Assembly: GCA_035938265.1 (NCBI GenBank)
Contig: DASZHA010000044.1
Coordinates: 1-38,816 of the forward strand
Direction: 5' to 3'
From: DASZHA01 sp035938265
Lineage (GTDB): Bacteria > Chloroflexota > Dormibacteria > DASZGP01
DNA length: 38,816 nt
Part shown: one piece after another, positions 15,768 to 23,625 of the stretch
How positions within the stretch are numbered: position 1 is the stretch's first letter
Layout of the letters: every line of letters starts with the position of its first letter
Made by a program: the position numbers and the translations under genes
Notes under the pieces: model-generated
The model's input: only the letters and a program-made list of their open reading frames with translations
Told to the model about the DNA's origin: nothing
Database searches by the model: none

Positions 15768-17027
15768 ATGCAGCTCTGGCGTGACCTCGACCCCGCTCCA
15801 AGACGCGCCTTCCTGGCGCTGCTCCTGGCGGTGGTGTTGTCGAGCGCAGGTTTTGGCGCCATCTTCCCCGTCCTGCCGCTCCTCGTCACCGGCCGCGGCA
15901 ACGGCGTGGAGATCGTCGCCGTCATGGCCGCCGCGTTCATCATCACCAGCTTCGCGCTGCAATACCCGATGGCCGCGCTCGCCGACCGCTTCGGCCGGCG
16001 CCGCGTTCTTGGCGCGGCGCTGCTGCTCAACGCCGGCGCCGCACTGCTGTACCTGCTCCACGGCGGCCCCCCGCTGCTGGTCGGCGCGCGACTGCTGCAG
16101 GGGGTCGCCGACGGCGCCGCCGAGCCGGCCGCGCGCGGGCTGGTCAGCGACCTGGTGCCGGATGAGCGCCGCGGCGAAGCCTTTGGCGCGGTCGCCTCGG
16201 CGGAGATGCTGGGGATCCTGGTCGGTCCCCTGTTCGGCGGTGGCATCGCCGCTGTGTTCCCTCTGGAGTACGTCTTCATCCTCGAGGCTGCGGCCTCGCT
16301 GGCCGCGGGTGTCAGCTTCCTTGTTTTCACCCGGCGCCTCCCCCGCGCCGTCCACGCCGCTTCGGGCGTGGCGCGCGCCTTCAGCGCCGGCTTTCGCCTC
16401 CTGCTGACCGTCGACATGGTGGGGCTGGGCCTGCTGGTGGCGGCCGGGACATACCTCTTCGGCCTCTACGACACGGTGTGGGTGCTGTTCATGCAGAAAC
16501 TCGGCGCGGGGGCGGCGCTGACGGGGCTGTCGATCACGGTATTCGCCGCCCCGCTCCTGGTCCTGGGCCCCGTCGCGGGGCGCCTTGGCGACCGCTACGG
16601 GCGACGGGTCCCCGCGGTCGTCTGCACCCTGGCGGTGGGCGTGATCGCGGCGACCTACCCGCTCCTGCCGGGAATCCCCTGGGTGATGGCGATGGGTGCC
16701 GTGGAGGGGACGATGTTCGCCTTCATCGACGCCAACCTCTACGCGCTGATCGCGGCGGCAGCGCCGGAAGGGATGGAAGCACGGGCGCAGGCAGCCGCGG
16801 GGGTGTTGGGGATCGCCGGCACCATGGTGGCGCCCGCCCTGGCCGCCTTCTTCTGGACCCGGGACTACCACCTGGCCTTCTACAGCGGGGCGGCGTTCGT
16901 GCTGGTGTTCGGCCTGGTCGGAGCGGTGCTGGTCCTTCGCCCCGGGAGCGGCGTTGGCAGCCGGCGCGTGCCATCCACGCGCATGCCCGCAATCGCTGAG
17001 CCTCGCGCGCCGGCTGTCAGCGAGTAG
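15768..17027 (+). CDS. MFS transporter, drug:H+ antiporter type
   Basis: The 419-residue protein has about 12 hydrophobic segments in two halves with a short cytoplasmic loop between TM6 and TM7. The MFS motif A appears after TM2 as ALADRFGRRRVLG (about 67-79) and again in the second half as GRLGDRYGRRV. LLQGVADGAAEPAARG in TM4 resembles the motif B region of the DHA1 family. It probably exports a small molecule using the proton gradient; the substrate cannot be read from sequence. The last about 25 residues are polar and cytoplasmic. Its stop is only 3 nt from the convergent chelatase gene stop. Confidence 0.88.
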   Translation: MQLWRDLDPAPRRAFLALLLAVVLSSAGFGAIFPVLPLLVTGRGNGVEIVAVMAAAFIITSFALQYPMAALADRFGRRRVLGAALLLNAGAALLYLLHGGPPLLVGARLLQGVADGAAEPAARGLVSDLVPDERRGEAFGAVASAEMLGILVGPLFGGGIAAVFPLEYVFILEAAASLAAGVSFLVFTRRLPRAVHAASGVARAFSAGFRLLLTVDMVGLGLLVAAGTYLFGLYDTVWVLFMQKLGAGAALTGLSITVFAAPLLVLGPVAGRLGDRYGRRVPAVVCTLAVGVIAATYPLLPGIPWVMAMGAVEGTMFAFIDANLYALIAAAAPEGMEARAQAAAGVLGIAGTMVAPALAAFFWTRDYHLAFYSGAAFVLVFGLVGAVLVLRPGSGVGSRRVPSTRMPAIAEPRAPAVSE

Positions 17028-17035
17028 CGGCTACT
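17023..17035. terminator. Palindrome containing both convergent stop codons
   Basis: AGTAGC-G-GCTACT is a perfect 6-bp inverted repeat that includes the MFS stop TAG and, on the other strand, the stop of the ChlI-like gene. The loop is too short for a normal hairpin, so termination here is uncertain. Confidence 0.3.
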
Positions 17036-18071
17036 TGGCCCGGCTGATCGCCTCCAGGCTGGGGCGGCCGGTGAGCGGACCCTTGACGCGGTGGGCCAGC
17101 ACCATGTCGATGACCTCGTCGACCTCGGCCTGGGTCACGGTGGGGATGCCACGCAGCGCCGCCAGCGCTTGGGCCGCCTTGCGCGCGACCAGGTCGGAGC
17201 GGTGGCCGTCGACGGCGAGGTTGACGCTCAGCTCGGCGATCGCCTCGAGAATGGGGCGCGGCACCTCGATCTCAGGCAGCCGCTCGATGGCGGTGGCGAT
17301 CCGCTGCGCCTGCTCGGTCTCGGCCTCGGCATAACCCGCCGTGAAGGCCTCGGGGTTCTCCTCCCAGGCCTCGCGGCGCTCGATGATGTCGACCCGGTCC
17401 TTGACGTCGCGGATGCCGGTGACGTCGACGCAGAGGCCGAAGCGGTCGAGCAGCTGCGGCCGCAGCTCGCCCTCCTCCGGGTTCATGGTGCCGACCAGGA
17501 TGAAGCGCGCCGGGTGCCAGACGGACACCCCCTCGCGCTCGACGATGTTGACGCCCATGGCGGCGGCGTCGAGGAGCACGTCGACCAGGTGGTCATCGAG
17601 CAGGTTGACCTCGTCGACGTAGAGGATGTTGCGGTTGGCCTCGGCCAGCACCCCGGGCTCGAAGCGCTTGGTCCCGGTCTTGATCGCCGACTCGATGTCG
17701 ATGCTGCCGACGACGCGGTCCTCGGATGCGTTGATGGGCAGCTCGACCACTCGCATGCGGCGGTGTTTGGTGCCCAGCTTCTCGCCCCGCGCCAGCCGCT
17801 CGGTGCAGTCCATGCAGAGCCGCGGCTCGCCGTCGCCCCGGGGCGGCTCGCAGCTGTAGTGGCAGCCCTCGACCATCTCGATCTCGGGCAGCAGCATCGC
17901 CAGCGCCCGCACCGCCGTCGACTTGGCGGTGCCCTTCTCGCCCCGGATCAGGACGCCACCAATCGCGGGGTTGACGGCGTTCAGCTCCAGCGCCAGCCGC
18001 ATGCGGTCCTGGCCGACGATGGCGGTGAAGGGATAGACCGGCCCCCGGGGGGCCATCTCCAGCTCGCTCAT
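17031..18071 (-). CDS. Chelatase AAA+ subunit, ChlI/BchI-like
   Basis: ChlI-type proteins are the AAA+ motor of magnesium or cobalt chelatases. The 346-residue protein has Walker A GEKGTAKST (about 44-52), four cysteines in C-x3-C and C-x2-C pairs (about 72-93) that could bind metal, the ILYVDEVNLLDDH Walker B and LVGTMNPEEGELRPQLLDRFG sensor/arginine-finger region. ATG at 18071 overlaps the stop of the upstream ChlD-like gene (ATGA), so the two are translated together. Sequence resembles the AAA part of that neighbour closely. No ChlH/BchH or CobN large subunit is in the window, so whether Mg2+, Co2+ or another substrate is served is unknown. Confidence 0.9.
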   Translation of the reverse strand: MSELEMAPRGPVYPFTAIVGQDRMRLALELNAVNPAIGGVLIRGEKGTAKSTAVRALAMLLPEIEMVEGCHYSCEPPRGDGEPRLCMDCTERLARGEKLGTKHRRMRVVELPINASEDRVVGSIDIESAIKTGTKRFEPGVLAEANRNILYVDEVNLLDDHLVDVLLDAAAMGVNIVEREGVSVWHPARFILVGTMNPEEGELRPQLLDRFGLCVDVTGIRDVKDRVDIIERREAWEENPEAFTAGYAEAETEQAQRIATAIERLPEIEVPRPILEAIAELSVNLAVDGHRSDLVARKAAQALAALRGIPTVTQAEVDEVIDMVLAHRVKGPLTGRPSLEAISRAK

Positions 18072-20188
18072 GCGCCCCGCTTCTCGGGCAAACGCTGGCC
18101 CAGCGACTCCTGCACGCCGGCGACGATGGAGCCCTGGCTGAGGTCGAAGAGACCGAGGTAGCGGCCGCCAAGGTGCTCGGCCAGGTCGCTGCAGGCATTG
18201 AGGGCATAGCTGCTGTACGCCGATCCCGAGATCTGCGCCAGCCGGCGGGCAGGCAGGCTCTTGGAGTAGTCCCGCGCCGAGTCGATCACCAGCGACTGGA
18301 TGCCGTCGGCGCGAACCTGCTCGGCCACCCGCTGGGCCTCCAGCAGCGGCTCGTCACCGGAGACTGAGATGTTGCCACGGCCGTCCGATATCAGCACCAG
18401 CAGAGGGTACACGTCGGGATTCTTGAGCTTCTCCGAGCGGACCAGTTTGAGACCCTCGACCAGCCCGTGGGTCAGGGGCGTGGTGCCCCCCACGGTCAGC
18501 CGGCTGAGACGGCGCTCAGCCGTCTCCACGCTGTTGGTCGGCCGCAGCACCACCCGCGCCTCGCGGCCGCTGAAGACCACCAGTGCCACCTTGTCGCGCC
18601 GGATGTAGGCGTCGCGCAGAAGTGAGAGCACCGCCCCCTTGGTGGCGTTCATGCGCTGCTCCGCGTCCATCGAGGCGCTGGCGTCGACGACGAAGACGAT
18701 CAGGTTGCCGATCTTCCGGTCGCGCACCTTCTGTCGCAGGTCATGGCGCTCCAGCCGGAGGTGCTCCCCCGCCTCCTCACCGGCCGCCACCGCGTCGGCG
18801 CGACGGCTCTTTTGCATCGGCGCCGCGGCGCGCAGGGTGGCGTCCAGCGCCAGGTCGGTCGTCTTCTCCACCGTCGTGGCGCGCACGTAGCGGCCGCGGC
18901 GCTGGCTGGTCTGGCTCTTGGTCCGCTTGCCACTGGCCTGGCGCTGGCGACGCTCGCGCGGGATCTCGATCTTCTTGACCGGGAAGAGCTCGCCCTCGAA
19001 AGCGGTGCTGCCCTCCGCCGGGGCCGGCTCGCTTGGCTCCAGGGGGGCCTGGCCGGCGCTGGTCTCCACCTCCTGGGCGTCACCGCCCGACCCGGACTCG
19101 CTCTGGGACTGGGCCTCCGGCTTGCCCTCGGCCCTGGCCTTCTCGGCCTCCGCCTCCAGCTCCTGGAGCTTCTCCTCGGCCTGCTTGCGCATGTCCTCCT
19201 CGGGAGCATGGTGGCTGCCCGGGGGTTGCTCCCGGCGGCGGTGGTTGAGTGCCAGCTCGGCGGCATCCTGGATCTCGGGCAGTCCGACCGCGGACAACCC
19301 GCGCAGCGCCGCCAGGGCGCGGGCGGCGCGGATGAGGACGATGTCGGCGCGGTGCCCCGAGGCGCCGGCGGCGACCGCCAGGCTGGAGGCCAGCTCCAGC
19401 ATGATGCGGCCGGCATCAACCTCAGGCAGGCGGCGCCCGGCGTCGGCTATCTGTCGCGAGAGGTCCTCCTCTGACTCACCCGAGGACGCGGCAAAGGCAT
19501 CCGGGTCGAGGGCGTGGGTGGCGTCGTTCTCCATGATTCGAACCCGCTCCTCGACGTCGACCGAGCCGCGCACGTCGACGCAGAGACCGAACCGGTCGAG
19601 CAGCTGGGGGCGCAGCTCGCCCTCCTCGGGGTTCATCGTGCCGACCAGGATGAAGCGCGCGGGGTGGGTGAAGGAGACGCCCTCACGCTCCACGGTGTTG
19701 ACGCCCATGGCGGCGGCGTCGAGGAGGACGTCGACCAGGTGGTCGTCAAGCAGGTTGACCTCGTCGACGTAGAGGATGTTGCGGTTGGCCGCCGCCAGGA
19801 TCCCGGGCTCAAAGCGCCGGCTGCCCTCGCGAATGGCGGCCTCGATGTCGATGCTTCCCACGACCCGGTCTTCGCTTGCGCCGACCGGCAGCTCCACCAC
19901 CTGCATCCGGGTGACCTCGCTGCGCAGCTCTTCGCCGGCTGCGACCCGGGCGCGACAGTCGACGCAGAGGTCACCGAGGTTGCGCGGGTCGCAGGAGAAG
20001 TGGCACCCAACCACAACAGGCCGCTCCGGCAGGAGGTCGGCCAGCGCCCGCACAGCGGTGGACTTGGCCGTCCCCCGCTCGCCCCTGATCAGCACGCCAC
20101 CGACCCGCGGGTTGATCGCATTGAGCAGCAGGGCCAGCTTCATCTGGTGCTGGCCAACGATGGCGGTGAAGGGATAGGCGTGGCGCAT
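18068..20188 (-). CDS. Chelatase AAA+/VWA fusion subunit, ChlD-like
   Basis: The 706-residue protein joins an intact AAA+ domain (about 1-320; Walker A GERGTAKST at 36-44, C-x3-C and C-x2-C at about 64-80, VDEVNLLDD), an acidic Pro/Gln/Ser-rich linker (about 330-420), a basic segment and a C-terminal VWA domain (about 500-690) with the MIDAS motif DASAS and conserved downstream Thr and Asp (GGTTPLT, LISDGRG). In chelatases this subunit bridges the AAA+ ring and the metal-inserting subunit. The AAA+ part keeps its catalytic motifs, unlike many ChlD proteins. ATG at 20188 is only 17 nt from the divergent tusA start. Related proteins are annotated as putative magnesium or cobalt chelatases; metal unknown. 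Confidence 0.9.
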   Translation of the reverse strand: MRHAYPFTAIVGQHQMKLALLLNAINPRVGGVLIRGERGTAKSTAVRALADLLPERPVVVGCHFSCDPRNLGDLCVDCRARVAAGEELRSEVTRMQVVELPVGASEDRVVGSIDIEAAIREGSRRFEPGILAAANRNILYVDEVNLLDDHLVDVLLDAAAMGVNTVEREGVSFTHPARFILVGTMNPEEGELRPQLLDRFGLCVDVRGSVDVEERVRIMENDATHALDPDAFAASSGESEEDLSRQIADAGRRLPEVDAGRIMLELASSLAVAAGASGHRADIVLIRAARALAALRGLSAVGLPEIQDAAELALNHRRREQPPGSHHAPEEDMRKQAEEKLQELEAEAEKARAEGKPEAQSQSESGSGGDAQEVETSAGQAPLEPSEPAPAEGSTAFEGELFPVKKIEIPRERRQRQASGKRTKSQTSQRRGRYVRATTVEKTTDLALDATLRAAAPMQKSRRADAVAAGEEAGEHLRLERHDLRQKVRDRKIGNLIVFVVDASASMDAEQRMNATKGAVLSLLRDAYIRRDKVALVVFSGREARVVLRPTNSVETAERRLSRLTVGGTTPLTHGLVEGLKLVRSEKLKNPDVYPLLVLISDGRGNISVSGDEPLLEAQRVAEQVRADGIQSLVIDSARDYSKSLPARRLAQISGSAYSSYALNACSDLAEHLGGRYLGLFDLSQGSIVAGVQESLGQRLPEKRGA

Positions 20189-20189
20189 G

Positions 20190-20207
20190 ACTAGTATTTT
20201 CGCTAGT
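20190..20207. promoter_or_regulatory. Shared 17-nt divergent promoter of chlD-like gene and tusA
   Basis: An AT-rich patch in GC-rich DNA separates the two start codons. It has inverted arms ACTAG (20190-20194) and CTAGT (20203-20207). TAGTAT (20192-20197) is a -10 candidate for tusA, 8 nt before its GTG; AATACT on the other strand (20198-20193) is a weaker one for the chelatase gene. Both messages would be nearly or fully leaderless. Confidence 0.5.
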
Positions 20208-20451
20208 GCCGCAGGAGACGCCGACCCCCGATCGAACCGTTGACGCGCGGGGGCTGCGCTGCCCGCTCCCGCTGATCAAGGCGCGCAACGAGATCGACCA
20301 CCTCAAATCCGGCCAGGTCCTCGAGGTGCTGGCCACCGATCCTGGGGCCGACCATGACCTCCGCGCCTGGACCAGGCGCAACCGCCACGAGTTCATCGGC
20401 GTCACCGAGCAGCCAGGACCGACGTTCCGATTCCTGCTGCGCAAGGCCTGA
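20206..20451 (+). CDS. tusA: TusA/SirA-family sulfur carrier
   Basis: TusA-like proteins carry persulfide sulfur for tRNA thiolation, molybdenum cofactor or other sulfur transfers. The 81-residue protein has DARGLRCPLPLIKARNEI with the acceptor Cys19 in the typical CPxP motif. The GTG at 20206 is the only start that fits the 17-nt divergent gap. It is followed after 3 nt by fpg, in the same direction. No TusBCD or sulfurtransferase partner is near; the specific sulfur acceptor is unknown, and a role with the Fe-S or thiol metabolism of the region is only a guess. Confidence 0.9.
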   Translation: MPQETPTPDRTVDARGLRCPLPLIKARNEIDHLKSGQVLEVLATDPGADHDLRAWTRRNRHEFIGVTEQPGPTFRFLLRKA

Positions 20452-20454
20452 GCC

Positions 20455-21258
20455 TTGCCTGAGATGCCGGAGCTGGAGGTGCTCCGCGAGGTCCTCGGCC
20501 CGCAGCTGACGGACCGGACCATCGCCCGTGTCACCATCTCTCCGAAGTTCGGCTTCCTGCTGCGGACGCCGCCCGACGACCTCGCCCGGGCCCTGGAGGG
20601 CAGCCGCATCGAGAAGATGTGGCGGCGCGGCAAGTTCCTGGTCTTCGACCTCGGGGCGCAGCGCCTGGTCCTCAACCCGATGCTCGGCGGCCGGCTCCAC
20701 TGGGCGCCGACGGCATCCAAACCTCCGCCATCGGTGATCTTCGCCATCGAACTGGATGACGGCAACGTCCTTCGCCTCACCGATTTCGCCCGCATGGCGC
20801 GCGTCTACCTCGTCGGCAAGGATGAGCTGGACACCGTGCCCGGCTGGTCTGAGCTCGGCCCCGAGGCCGACAACGTGGGGCTGGAGGAGTTCCAGGCGCG
20901 GATCCGGAAGCACCCCGGCGAGCTGAAGAACCTGCTTCGCAACCAGGCCTTCGTCGCCGGCGTGGGCAACGCCTACTCCGACGAAATCCTGTTCGAGGCG
21001 CGCTTCCACCCTATGCGCAAGCGCTCAACGCTGAAGCCGGAGGATGTCGCCAGCCTGCACACCGCCACCGGAGAGGTGCTTCACAGCGCCGTCGATGCCA
21101 TCAGGGCGCAGAAGGACTACGAGCCGCACAAGCAGGACCGCGGCTTCATGAAGGTGCACATGCGTGGCGGCCAGGCGTGTCCTCGCTGCGGGCACCGCAT
21201 CGCCGAGATCAAAGCCCGCGGCGAGATCACCAACTACTGCCGCAACTGCCAGAAGTAA
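20455..21258 (+). CDS. mutM: Formamidopyrimidine-DNA glycosylase family protein (Fpg/Nei)
   Basis: Fpg/Nei enzymes remove oxidised bases and cut the abasic site. The 267-residue protein begins P-E-M-P-E-L-E after the initiator, so Pro2 is the catalytic amine and Glu3 the acid. It has the lysine in RRGKFLVF (about 57-64), the helix-two-turn-helix VAGVGNAYSDEIL (about 172-184) and a C-terminal zinc finger C242-x2-C245-x16-C262-x2-C265. The start must be TTG at 20455: the next ATG, at 20464, would give a shorter MPELEV N-terminus that misplaces the catalytic proline. Whether it prefers 8-oxoguanine or pyrimidines is not certain. Cotranscribed with tusA, 3 nt apart. Confidence 0.93.
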   Translation: MPEMPELEVLREVLGPQLTDRTIARVTISPKFGFLLRTPPDDLARALEGSRIEKMWRRGKFLVFDLGAQRLVLNPMLGGRLHWAPTASKPPPSVIFAIELDDGNVLRLTDFARMARVYLVGKDELDTVPGWSELGPEADNVGLEEFQARIRKHPGELKNLLRNQAFVAGVGNAYSDEILFEARFHPMRKRSTLKPEDVASLHTATGEVLHSAVDAIRAQKDYEPHKQDRGFMKVHMRGGQACPRCGHRIAEIKARGEITNYCRNCQK

Positions 21259-21273
21259 CCGCGCCGGCCGCGG
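21259..21273. terminator. Hairpin after fpg
   Basis: CCGCG, loop CCGGC, CGCGG form a perfect 5-bp stem immediately after the fpg TAA, between convergent genes. No U-tract follows on either strand. Confidence 0.4.
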
Positions 21274-21285
21274 AGCAGGAGTGAT

Positions 21286-21789
21286 CTAACCGAAGATCGG
21301 ACCGCCCACGATGCCGCCGGGCTTGATCACCATCAGAAAGATGATGATCAGCAGCAGCGCCGTCAGGATCATGCCGCCGATCCGAGCGCGGTTGATCTGA
21401 GCCATCACCGCGGGCGGCGGGGGCCCCGGGGGCGCGCCTGGCGGCGGAGCCTGGGCCGACAGAGCGATCAGCTTCGTGGTGGCCGGGATCTGGTTGAAGA
21501 CCGCGATCCCGATGGCGATCAGGTACAGGACGATGGCAACCAGCAGGTAGGTGGTGGCCAAGAGGTTGATGTGGGCGGTGATGATCAGGCCGGTGCCGCT
21601 CACCAGCATGGTCAGGGCCACAGGTAGGACAAGGCGTGTCTCGATGAGATGGTTCAGCTCCATGGCGAAGTGCATCGCCTGCGGGTTTTTCTGGACCAGC
21701 GAGCCGACCAGTGGAAAAACGAAGGTCGGCCCGAAGGCGATGATCGCCGCCGCGATGTGCAGCAAAAGCCAGAACAGCAACCAGTTCAA
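21286..21789 (-). CDS. DUF2269-like integral membrane protein
   Basis: The 167-residue protein has four predicted membrane helices: WLLFWLLLHIAAAIIAFG-type (about 3-22), a second about 45-68, a third about 75-98 and a fourth about 140-160, with a Pro/Gly/Ala-rich cytoplasmic loop (PPPGAPPGPPPP) before the last. The order resembles the DUF2269 family of unknown function. The start is TTG at 21789 rather than TTG at 21804: GGGAGGT lies 6 nt before it, and the resulting MNW start equals that of the paralogue at 27582. A -10 candidate TAGGCT lies at 21823-21818. Function unknown. Confidence 0.7.
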   Translation of the reverse strand: MNWLLFWLLLHIAAAIIAFGPTFVFPLVGSLVQKNPQAMHFAMELNHLIETRLVLPVALTMLVSGTGLIITAHINLLATTYLLVAIVLYLIAIGIAVFNQIPATTKLIALSAQAPPPGAPPGPPPPAVMAQINRARIGGMILTALLLIIIFLMVIKPGGIVGGPIFG

Positions 21790-21817
21790 CGCAGTACCTC
21801 CCAACCTGTGCGGTCAC

Positions 21818-21823
21818 AGCCTA
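21818..21823 (-). promoter_or_regulatory. Candidate -10 box (TAGGCT) of the membrane protein gene
   Basis: TAGGCT on the minus strand lies 28 nt before the TTG start at 21789, with a GGGAGGT ribosome site in between, so this gene would have a short leader, unlike the leaderless ones. Confidence 0.35.
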
Positions 21824-21840
21824 GCGGCTGCGACGCCGGG

Positions 21841-22989
21841 CTACAAGTCCATCGTCTTGGCGATGATCTCCCGCATGATCTGGGTGGTGCCGCCGCCGAT
21901 CGGACCGAGCCGGGCATCGCGCCAGGCACGCTGTACCGGGAACTCCATCATGTAGCCGTAGCCGCCGTGGATCTGGACCGCCTCGTCGGCGACGTGGGTG
22001 GCGGCCTCGGTAGCCACGATCTTGGCCATGCTGACCTCCTTGACCGCGTCGCGGCCCTGGTTGAAGAGCCAGAGCGCGTGGTAGGTGAGGTGTCGGGCGG
22101 CTTCGATCTCGGTCGCCATCTCCACCAGCTTGTGCTGGATGGTCTGGAAGCGGACTATCGGGCGGTCGAATGCCACGCGGTTCTCGGCGTGGTCCCTGGC
22201 CAGCTTCATGGTCTCCTCGGCGCCGATGACCGCACCCAGCGCCATCGTCAGCCGCTCCCACTGGAAGTTCGACATGATCATCTTGAAACCGTCGCCCTCA
22301 TTGCCCAGCATGTTGGCGGCGGGAACGCGGCAGTCGCTGAAGTAGAGGGTGGCGGTGTCGGATGCCCGCCAGCCGAGCTTCTTCAGCTTGGTCGACTGGT
22401 CGAAGCCCGGGGTCCCTCTCTCGACGACGATGAACGACACACCGCCGTGCGGGTCCTCGCCGGTGCGCACCGCGCAGACCACCATGTCGGCGCGGACGCC
22501 GTTGGTGATGAATGTCTTGCTGCCGTTGAGGACGTAGTCGTCACCGTCGCGCACGGCCCGGGTCTTGATTCCGGCGACGTCCGACCCGGCCTCCGGCTCG
22601 GTTATGCCGAGCGCGGCGATCTTCTCGCCCTTGATGCCGGGCGCCAGCCAGCGCTGCTTCTGCTCAGGGGTGCCGAAGCTGGCGATCGGGGGCAGGGCTA
22701 TCTGCGCGTGCGCGCCGAGCCCGGCGGCAACCCCACCAGAGCCACAACGCGACATCTCTTCGACCAGGACCGCCTCGAAGAGGTAGCCCGCGTTGGTGCC
22801 GCCGTACTCCTCCTCGAACTTGTTGCCAAAGAGGTCCAGCTGCCCCATCCGGCGGTACATCTCAATCGGGAACTCCTCGGCCCGCTCCCACTCGTCGGCG
22901 TTGGGTCGCAGCTCTTTGAGGACGAAGCTACGCATGCTCTCGCGGTAAGCCTCGTGGTCATCGTCGAAGATGTAGTAGCGCTGTGGCAT
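21841..22989 (-). CDS. Acyl-CoA dehydrogenase
   Basis: A flavoenzyme that introduces a trans-2 double bond in acyl-CoA. The 382-residue protein has the FAD-binding ALGITEPEAGSDVAGIKT (about 127-145), FITNG (about 166), and near the end QIHGGYGYMMEFPVQRAWRDARL. The usual catalytic-base site YEGT reads GGGTTQIMRE, so the base is probably elsewhere, likely the Glu in FQWERL (about 242-247) as in isovaleryl-CoA or long-chain types. The ATG at 22989 overlaps the stop of the upstream thioesterase (TGATG). The pair suggests acyl-CoA degradation; the chain length cannot be read. Confidence 0.93.
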   Translation of the reverse strand: MPQRYYIFDDDHEAYRESMRSFVLKELRPNADEWERAEEFPIEMYRRMGQLDLFGNKFEEEYGGTNAGYLFEAVLVEEMSRCGSGGVAAGLGAHAQIALPPIASFGTPEQKQRWLAPGIKGEKIAALGITEPEAGSDVAGIKTRAVRDGDDYVLNGSKTFITNGVRADMVVCAVRTGEDPHGGVSFIVVERGTPGFDQSTKLKKLGWRASDTATLYFSDCRVPAANMLGNEGDGFKMIMSNFQWERLTMALGAVIGAEETMKLARDHAENRVAFDRPIVRFQTIQHKLVEMATEIEAARHLTYHALWLFNQGRDAVKEVSMAKIVATEAATHVADEAVQIHGGYGYMMEFPVQRAWRDARLGPIGGGTTQIMREIIAKTMDL

Positions 22990-23525
22990 CAGGCGCCGGG
23001 CTTGCGCCCCATGGGCCTGCCGTCCGGCATGCTGTTGAAGTAGTTGCCCAGCTCAGGGTGCTCGCGCGCGGCCAGCTCACGGACGCTGTCCGGAACCCGG
23101 ATGAAGAGGCCGCGGGCCTCGGCCAGCATGGTGCCGTCGTCCAGGGTGACCTCACCACGGCTCTCGAATGAGTCGCGCCTGCCGCGCGTCAGCCAAGCGC
23201 GCACCTTCAGCCGCTGCTCGATCGGCGCCGGGTTGCGGTACCGCACTTCGAGCTTGCCGGTCATCACCCAGGTGCGGCTGAACAGGGCGGTGCGCCCCAT
23301 GGTCTCGTCCAAAAGCGTCGACAGGAGGCCGCCATGGACGTAGCCCGGGAAGCCCTGGTGCTCGGTGCTACCGGTGAACTCGGTGACGATCTGGTCGCCT
23401 TCCTGGCGGTACAGCGTCTTCATCCCGTGCTCGTTGTTGCTGCCGCATACGAAGCAGGCGCGGTAGTCCGTGTAGTCGTTGAGCCAGTCGTCGGGGATCT
23501 GTGGCTCGGGCGAAGTCTCGGCCAT
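22989..23525 (-). CDS. PaaI-type hotdog thioesterase
   Basis: The 178-residue protein has the hotdog-fold signature HQGFPGYVHGGLLSTLLDETMG (two overlapping short motifs, about 76-97), in which the HGG turn and the Asp/Glu of the central helix form the active site of PaaI-like acyl-CoA thioesterases. An upstream CFVCGSNNEHGM (about 24-35) is a feature of one sub-branch. The ATG at 23525 stands 10 nt after TAGGAT. Coupled by TGATG overlap to the acyl-CoA dehydrogenase, so it probably releases or corrects CoA esters of the same pathway. Divergent from cofC. Confidence 0.88.
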   Translation of the reverse strand: MAETSPEPQIPDDWLNDYTDYRACFVCGSNNEHGMKTLYRQEGDQIVTEFTGSTEHQGFPGYVHGGLLSTLLDETMGRTALFSRTWVMTGKLEVRYRNPAPIEQRLKVRAWLTRGRRDSFESRGEVTLDDGTMLAEARGLFIRVPDSVRELAAREHPELGNYFNSMPDGRPMGRKPGA

Positions 23526-23535
23526 GATCGACCGA

Positions 23536-23541
23536 ATCCTA
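23536..23541 (-). promoter_or_regulatory. Candidate -10 box (TAGGAT) of the thioesterase operon
   Basis: TAGGAT on the minus strand is 10 nt before the thioesterase ATG; no clear ribosome site intervenes. Confidence 0.4.
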
Positions 23542-23575
23542 CCTGACTACGGCGTCAGTTCGGTCCGGGCGGCCA

Positions 23576-23581
23576 GTATGC
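23576..23581 (+). promoter_or_regulatory. Candidate -10 box (TATGCT) of cofC
   Basis: TATGCT lies 44 nt before the chosen GTG at 23626. A leader of about 38 nt would contain AGGAG at 23608-23612. Confidence 0.35.
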
Positions 23582-23625
23582 TTCGAGGAGGTCGGGTCCT
23601 TCTAGCTAGGAGTGCGCACAGCGCG

